Shown here one piece after another: positions 20,649 to 23,310 of a stretch of 23,310 nt of DNA (position 1 is its first letter; every line of letters starts with the position of its first letter). Origin of the DNA: a virus; the IMG/VR virus record IMGVR_UViG_3300049855_000126, positions 1 through 23,310 of that record, one strand, 5' to 3'. Position numbers and translations under genes: made by a program. The notes under the pieces are model-generated. The model saw only the letters and a program-made list of their open reading frames with translations. It was not told where the DNA came from and did no database searches.

Positions 20649-20788
20649 TCAAGATTGAGCGCGTGAAAGACAAGTGGGTCGCTTTCAAGATCACGTCTGT
20701 CCTTGGCGTGATCTTCAAGACGAAGGTGGCCGAAGCCAAACACAAGTCGACGCTGGAGAAGATGTATGAAGTACACGTGGGAAGCTAG
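20645..20788 (+). CDS. Small basic protein, 47 aa, TTG start
   Basis: TTG 20645 is preceded by AGGAG with a 7-nt spacer and overlaps the previous stop (TTGA). The peptide begins (fM)IKIERVKDKWVAFKITSVLG and continues with a Lys-rich helical part, KTKVAEAKHKSTLEKMYEVH. The 23-nt overlap with the next gene is typical here. The rare start is supported by the ribosome binding site. Confidence 0.55.
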   Translation: MIKIERVKDKWVAFKITSVLGVIFKTKVAEAKHKSTLEKMYEVHVGS

Positions 20789-20963
20789 CGACATCTGCGA
20801 GAACATCGTGCCGAAGGTCGGGCGGCAGACGTACTTCATCTTTCGCGATCCGCAACGCGACGAGACAGACATGGGCATCATGATTGACGGCTTGATCGTC
20901 GAGCGCAACAAGACACGCCATCAGATCGCAACAATCCTCAACGAGCAAGAGGCACGGCCATGA
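20766..20963 (+). CDS. Small protein of unknown function, 65 aa
   Basis: MKYTWEASDICENIVPKVGR starts with GGAG 7 nt upstream. Strand-like GRQTYFIFRDP and GIMIDGLIVERN are followed by a helical end, HQIATILNEQEARP. It overlaps the cupin-like gene by 4 nt (ATGA). No known domain is recognised. Confidence 0.65.
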   Translation: MKYTWEASDICENIVPKVGRQTYFIFRDPQRDETDMGIMIDGLIVERNKTRHQIATILNEQEARP

Positions 20964-21349
20964 AGTGGGACTACGTTGAAGCCGGTATCCTGCACATCAA
21001 GAAGCTCGTCTCCTTCGGAGGTTTTCAAATTAACCTCCACAGGATAACAGGACGGGATCACGTCAACGTGTTCCATTCGCATCCAGCGAAGGCCATCCGC
21101 ATCCTCCTGAAGGGTGGCTATATCGAGGAGGTGCCGAAAGGCCGGTACTCGGACTATGACTACTGGCATTGCGGACGAATTGGGTTCATTGAACCACAAT
21201 TCGTTCACCGCATTGCGCACGTCGAGGACAATGGCTCCTGGACGCTGTGGATCCGCTGGCCGATCACTCACAAGATCAAACTGTTCAATCGCATCGGCGG
21301 CGAGCTGACGCAGGTTGCTGAGGTCTCGTCACCAGGAGTGCTGAAGTGA
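20960..21349 (+). CDS. Cupin-like protein, 129 aa
   Basis: NVFHSHPAKAIRILLKGGYIEE (36-57) fits cupin motif 1 with metal-type ligands His39, His41 and a Glu at 56-57. GRIGFIEPQFVHRI (72-85) fits motif 2 with His83. The end, SWTLWIRWPITHKIK, completes a small beta-barrel. Short single-cupin proteins of this form occur in phages and rhizobia without a known reaction. It overlaps its neighbours by 4 nt and lies two genes upstream of the RNA ligase, so it is probably co-expressed with it. It could be a metal-dependent oxygenase, isomerase or sugar/nucleotide-binding protein. Confidence 0.6.
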   Translation: MKWDYVEAGILHIKKLVSFGGFQINLHRITGRDHVNVFHSHPAKAIRILLKGGYIEEVPKGRYSDYDYWHCGRIGFIEPQFVHRIAHVEDNGSWTLWIRWPITHKIKLFNRIGGELTQVAEVSSPGVLK

Positions 21350-21474
21350 GGCACTGGTCGGACGATCTGAGTTGTCAATGTGGCATGCGTATGCTGAAGC
21401 ACGTCACCGTCCGATGCTGTGCAGGAAGAAGAAATGTGGAACCCAGAAGAGATCAAGTACAGCGTCCCGCCTAG
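21346..21474 (+). CDS. Cys-rich microprotein, 42 aa, GTG start
   Basis: GTG 21346 overlaps the previous stop (GTGA) and has AGGAG with a 7-nt spacer. The peptide begins (fM)RHWSDDLSCQCGMRMLKHVT and has Cys-x-Cys followed 16 residues later by Cys-Cys, a spacing that could bind zinc. Its last 41 nt overlap the start of the GGQ gene. The start signal is good; length and overlap leave doubt. Confidence 0.45.
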   Translation: MRHWSDDLSCQCGMRMLKHVTVRCCAGRRNVEPRRDQVQRPA

Positions 21475-21625
21475 CAAAGGTGGGCAACATGTTGGCGTTG
21501 ATCCAACGGTCATCGGAGAATACCGGGACATAAAGATCGAGTGTGGCGCGCACCGCTCGCAACACAAGAACAAGCAAGCAATCTACGAGATGTTTCTCGC
21601 AGCCTACACAGGAGGATTCACATGA
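21434..21625 (+). CDS. Miniature release-factor (RF-1, GGQ) domain protein, 63 aa
   Basis: SKGGQHV (14-20) and HRSQHKNKQAIYEM (40-53) match the peptidyl-tRNA hydrolase domain of class 1 release factors. RF2, for example, reads GAGGQHVN and then RSQHKNK with nearly the same spacing (25 versus 28 residues from GGQ to RSQ). GGQ is the catalytic motif that enters the ribosomal peptidyl-transferase centre. Nothing remains of the codon-recognition domains, so termination at stop codons is not expected. Codon-independent ribosome rescue, or peptidyl-tRNA release on damaged ribosomes, is more likely. The Asn after GGQHV in release factors is Gly here. The start ATG 21434 has AGGA 7 nt upstream; a GTG at 21419 is an alternative. 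The stop overlaps the RNA ligase start (ATGA). Confidence 0.75.
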   Translation: MWNPEEIKYSVPPSKGGQHVGVDPTVIGEYRDIKIECGAHRSQHKNKQAIYEMFLAAYTGGFT

Positions 21626-22572
21626 GGCAGTTAGTCACAATCAGGACGGTCGACGAGTTGCGACCGATTGAAGGCGCCGACATGATCGAGTTGGCGATTG
21701 TCAACGGCTGGCAGTGCGTTGTCAAGAAGGGCGAGTTCAAGCTAGGGGATAAAGGAATCTATTTTGAAATAGATTCTTTTCTCCCCACGGACAATCCACT
21801 CTTTGCGTTCCTCGCGCCAAAGAAGCGCGTCTTCAATGGCGTCGAAGGTCACCGTCTGCGCACGATCAGGCTCCGCAAGCAATTGTCTCAAGGCCTCCTG
21901 CTGCCTTGTCTCAAAGAGCTTCCGCAAGGAGACCTTGCCGAGCACTTTGGCGTTCAGCTCTACGAGAAGCCGTTGCCTGCTCAGTTGGGTGGGACGGTGA
22001 GAGGCACGTTGCCAAGCTTCTTCCCCAAAACCGATCAGGAACGCATCCAAAACCTCGACGTGTCTCGCCGCGAGGATTTGTTCGAGGTTACCTTGAAGAT
22101 GGACGGTTCGTCAATGTCCGTCTATCGCATGGACGAGGACTACGGCGTGTGCTCGCGCAACTTGTCGCTGCGCGAGACGGAAGGCAACACGTTTTGGGCC
22201 GTCGCGAGGCGCCGGGCGTTACTTGAGATTCTCGCCGCTGACGGGCGGAATCTCGCGTTGCAAGGCGAACTGTGCGGGCCGGGCATCCAGAGCAATCCCC
22301 ACAAGCTTGGCGATCACCAGTTCTTCTTGTTTGACGTGTACTTGATCGACGAGAAGCGCTACATGACGCCGACCGAGCGCATTTTGTTCGCGGCAAAGCA
22401 TCACGTTCAGCACGCGCCGGTGATCGAGCGTGCGTTCAAGCTTCTGCCGAGGCCTGAATTGATGGCGATGGCCGACGCGACGAAGCTTGAAGGCATTGTG
22501 CTGAAGTCCGAGACGGAAGCGTTCTCGTTCAAAGTGATCTCGAATGACTATCTCTTGAAGGAGAAGGACTGA
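21622..22572 (+). CDS. RNA ligase, DRB0094/Rnl5-like, 316 aa
   Basis: The enzyme seals RNA ends using ATP through a lysyl-AMP intermediate. Nucleotidyltransferase motifs are in order: motif I KMDGSS (159-164, nucleophile Lys159), CSRNLSL (177-183), motif III/IIIa LALQGELCGPG (211-221) and FFLFDVY (234-240), motif IV LEGIVLK (289-295), and motif V FSFKVIS (301-307) with Lys304. The N-terminal ~100 residues (WQCVVKKGEFKLGDKGIYFE, DSFLP) match the OB-like domain that precedes the catalytic domain in the DRB0094 type. Members of that type seal 3'-OH/5'-phosphate nicks. AGGAGG lies 6 nt before ATG 21622, which overlaps the stop of the GGQ gene. It is the last gene of the plus-strand run. Confidence 0.9.
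   Translation: MRQLVTIRTVDELRPIEGADMIELAIVNGWQCVVKKGEFKLGDKGIYFEIDSFLPTDNPLFAFLAPKKRVFNGVEGHRLRTIRLRKQLSQGLLLPCLKELPQGDLAEHFGVQLYEKPLPAQLGGTVRGTLPSFFPKTDQERIQNLDVSRREDLFEVTLKMDGSSMSVYRMDEDYGVCSRNLSLRETEGNTFWAVARRRALLEILAADGRNLALQGELCGPGIQSNPHKLGDHQFFLFDVYLIDEKRYMTPTERILFAAKHHVQHAPVIERAFKLLPRPELMAMADATKLEGIVLKSETEAFSFKVISNDYLLKEKD
21751..21780 (+). promoter_or_regulatory. AT-rich hairpin plus U-run inside the RNA ligase gene
   Basis: GAATCTATT (21755-21763) and AATAGATTC (21768-21776) pair perfectly around TTGA and are followed by TTTT. AAAG before the stem can extend the pairing. It lies at ligase codons 44-53 and uses AT-rich codons unlike the rest of the gene. The stem is weak for an intrinsic terminator, so attenuation is only a possibility. 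Confidence 0.35.
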
Positions 22573-22727
22573 CAGATTTTTCTAAAATTTTCTGCTCGGA
22601 AAAGGTTTGGGTGGTTTTCAAACCGGGGTCCCTTTGGATACGGGATCGCGTATAGTGGTGAGCTATGCTCGAGCGCGTGTACACGGGGAGGTCTTCAGAA
22701 ATAGCGCTAGCATGCTGATCCGGAAGC

Positions 22728-22747
22728 ACCACCCCGGGGCGGTTTTC
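22728..22747 (+). terminator. Candidate terminator after the RNA ligase operon
   Basis: Arms ACCACC and GGCGGT (one A-C mismatch) flank CCGG and are followed by TTTTC on the plus strand. It is a modest structure, but the only hairpin here with a T-run directly behind it. Confidence 0.35.
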
Positions 22748-22753
22748 AGATAG

Positions 22754-22773
22754 GGGGTCGGTTGCCTGACCCC
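22754..22773 (-). terminator. Candidate hairpin terminator after the 73-aa gene
   Basis: GGGGTC and GACCCC arms enclose an 8-nt loop, about 20 nt after the stop of the minus-strand 73-aa gene. There is no strong U-run, so termination would be inefficient or factor dependent. Confidence 0.35.
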
Positions 22774-22792
22774 GTACACGTCTCGTTAACCC

Positions 22793-23014
22793 TCAGCGAT
22801 GGTTGTGGTTGATGTACTCAGCCAGGACGCTGTACTCAGCAGCCTGCAGCGACTTCCAGAACCTGCCGGGCAGGCCCCGGAGGCATCCGCAGAAGGACAC
22901 GCGGTAAGGCGCCTCTTCGTTGGAGACACAGTACTCGATCTGCCCGACCAGCTCCTTGCTCCTTGGGCATGTCATGATGACCGAGCCTGCTGCTAGTGAG
23001 GTGTTGAGGTACAT
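22793..23014 (-). CDS. Small Cys-containing protein of unknown function, 73 aa
   Basis: The start MYLNTSLAAGSVIMTCPRSK at 23014 has GAGGAG 7 nt upstream; a GTG five codons earlier lacks a site. There are four Cys: one in MTCPRS, one in EYCVSN, two in FCGC. This spacing could bind a metal ion. The end NHNHR is His-rich. The sequence FWKSLQAAEYSVLAEYI is helical. No family is recognised. It lies 11 nt after the neighbouring membrane-protein gene. Confidence 0.6.
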   Translation of the reverse strand: MYLNTSLAAGSVIMTCPRSKELVGQIEYCVSNEEAPYRVSFCGCLRGLPGRFWKSLQAAEYSVLAEYINHNHR

Positions 23015-23025
23015 GATGCCGCTCC

Positions 23026-23187
23026 TCACTTGATCAGCAGGTTGATGATGTACAGCGCAAGGCCCGCAGGCGTCAGCGCAAGGGCAAACACGACCGCGCG
23101 GTCGAGCATGCTGTGCCAGGCCGGCGCCATGGCACGTGCCGACTGGCAGACGGACTCGTCGTCGTAGTGTGAGTGATGCTTAGTCAT
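23026..23187 (-). CDS. Small membrane protein, 53 aa
   Basis: The start MTKHHSHYDDESVCQSARAM at 23187 has AGGAG 6 nt upstream; a longer in-frame start at 23223 has none and would run through an inverted repeat. A polar His/Asp-rich N-terminus leads to one hydrophobic segment, AVVFALALTPAGLALYIINL, ending in LIK. Function unknown; a one-helix inner-membrane protein is likely. Confidence 0.6.
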   Translation of the reverse strand: MTKHHSHYDDESVCQSARAMAPAWHSMLDRAVVFALALTPAGLALYIINLLIK

Positions 23188-23209
23188 GGTAGGCTCCTGT
23201 GTTGATGAC

Positions 23210-23228
23210 GTAGTGTAGCGCACACTAC
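23210..23228. promoter_or_regulatory. Inverted repeat in the leader of the 53-aa gene
   Basis: GTAGTGT and ACACTAC pair perfectly around AGCGC, 23 nt upstream of the ATG of the minus-strand membrane-protein gene. It may be an operator or a leader hairpin. No convincing promoter hexamers could be fixed next to it. Confidence 0.4.
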
Positions 23229-23243
23229 TTAAGAAAGTGTTGA

Positions 23244-23261
23244 TGGGCGCTTACGCGCCCA
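23244..23261 (-). terminator. Hairpin at the end of the right-edge gene
   Basis: TGGGCGC/GCGCCCA arms (7 bp) enclose a 4-nt loop that contains the stop codon of the upstream minus-strand gene. The minus transcript then reads TCAACACTTTCTT, a mild pyrimidine tract. It probably separates that gene from the small genes downstream. Confidence 0.5.
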
Positions 23262-23310
23262 CCAGGTCCTGAACCCTCGCCACCTCGGGCTGGCCACCGT
23301 TGAACGTCAC
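23251..23310 (-). CDS. 3' end of a gene entering from the right edge (last 19 codons)
   Basis: The minus-strand frame is open from base 23310 to TAA 23253-23251 and encodes VTFNGGQPEVARVQDLVGA. The stop sits in the loop of a terminator-like hairpin, which supports this being a real gene end. Too little is present to identify the product. The GGQ triplet here is not in a release-factor context. Confidence 0.45.
   Translation of the reverse strand: MTFNGGQPEVARVQDLVGA

Larger units (their letters stand above)
22573..22792. other. Non-coding region between convergent genes
   Basis: No credible gene is seen. The stretch begins AT-rich after the ligase stop and becomes GC-rich. It holds GGTTTG/CAAACC arms (about 22605-22623) and CGTGTACACG (22675-22684). 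A near-palindrome at 22728-22743 (ACCACC/GGCGGT around CCGG) is followed by TTTTC on the plus strand. A GGGGTC/GACCCC hairpin lies at about 22754-22773. These can serve as terminators for both converging operons. GGTTTTCA or GGTCTTCA recurs at 22613, 22690 and 22741. Confidence 0.5.

Noticed and set aside
20276-20911. A 211-residue minus-strand open frame
   Set aside because: It lies opposite four overlapping plus-strand genes with good ribosome binding sites and has no recognisable domain.
21017-21038. Regulatory hairpin GGAGGTT/AACCTCC inside the cupin-like gene
   Set aside because: A 7-bp stem with an 8-nt loop inside coding sequence, with no U-run and no nearby start that would use it; likely chance.

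Overview
The window is a 23.3 kb piece of a tailed double-stranded DNA phage genome (Caudoviricetes). No bacterial chromosomal genes are evident. A P22-type coat protein, a DUF4055-type portal, an SPP1 gp7/MuF-like head protein and a large terminase make a phage (or a complete prophage region) the only sensible reading. Genes are tightly packed, with 4-20 nt overlaps, AGGAGG-type ribosome binding sites and moderately high G+C. An alphaproteobacterial host is plausible from the style of the proteins, but this is an inference with low certainty.

Layout. (1) About 1-18.2 kb is one long minus-strand block, transcribed right to left. It runs from a HExxH protein and a small protein to TerL, two paralogous secreted proteins, a membrane-anchored protein, portal, B12-type ribonucleotide reductase (NrdJ), MuF-like protein, lytic transglycosylase, PhoH-like ATPase, scaffold-like protein and coat protein. 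It continues with small and membrane proteins, a T5 A1-like metallophosphoesterase, a duplicated structural module, a 378-aa virion-type protein and a repeat protein that leaves the window at base 1. The terminase Walker A loop is split by a 355-aa intein with class 3 (WCT) features and a LAGLIDADG endonuclease. The coat gene has its own good promoter and a strongly structured leader.

(2) About 18.26-22.57 kb is a plus-strand operon-like run of small overlapping genes. It holds a NADAR (YbiA-like) protein, four tRNA genes (Thr-TGT, Met-CAT, Ile-GAT, Pro-TGG), a cupin-like protein, a 63-aa miniature release-factor (GGQ) protein and an RNA ligase of the DRB0094/Rnl5 type. (3) A 220-bp non-coding convergent region follows, then minus-strand small genes (a Cys-rich protein, a membrane protein and the 3' end of another gene) to the right edge.

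The most interesting signal is at 21.4-22.6 kb. A minimal GGQ/RSQHKNK release-factor domain overlaps an RNA ligase gene by 4 bp, next to phage tRNAs (two of them structurally odd) and a NADAR protein. This arrangement recalls bacterial PrfH-RtcB2 ribosome-rescue/RNA-repair operons, but with an unrelated ATP-type ligase and only the catalytic domain of the release factor. It may be a phage system that counters RNA-damaging host defences; that function is an inference.
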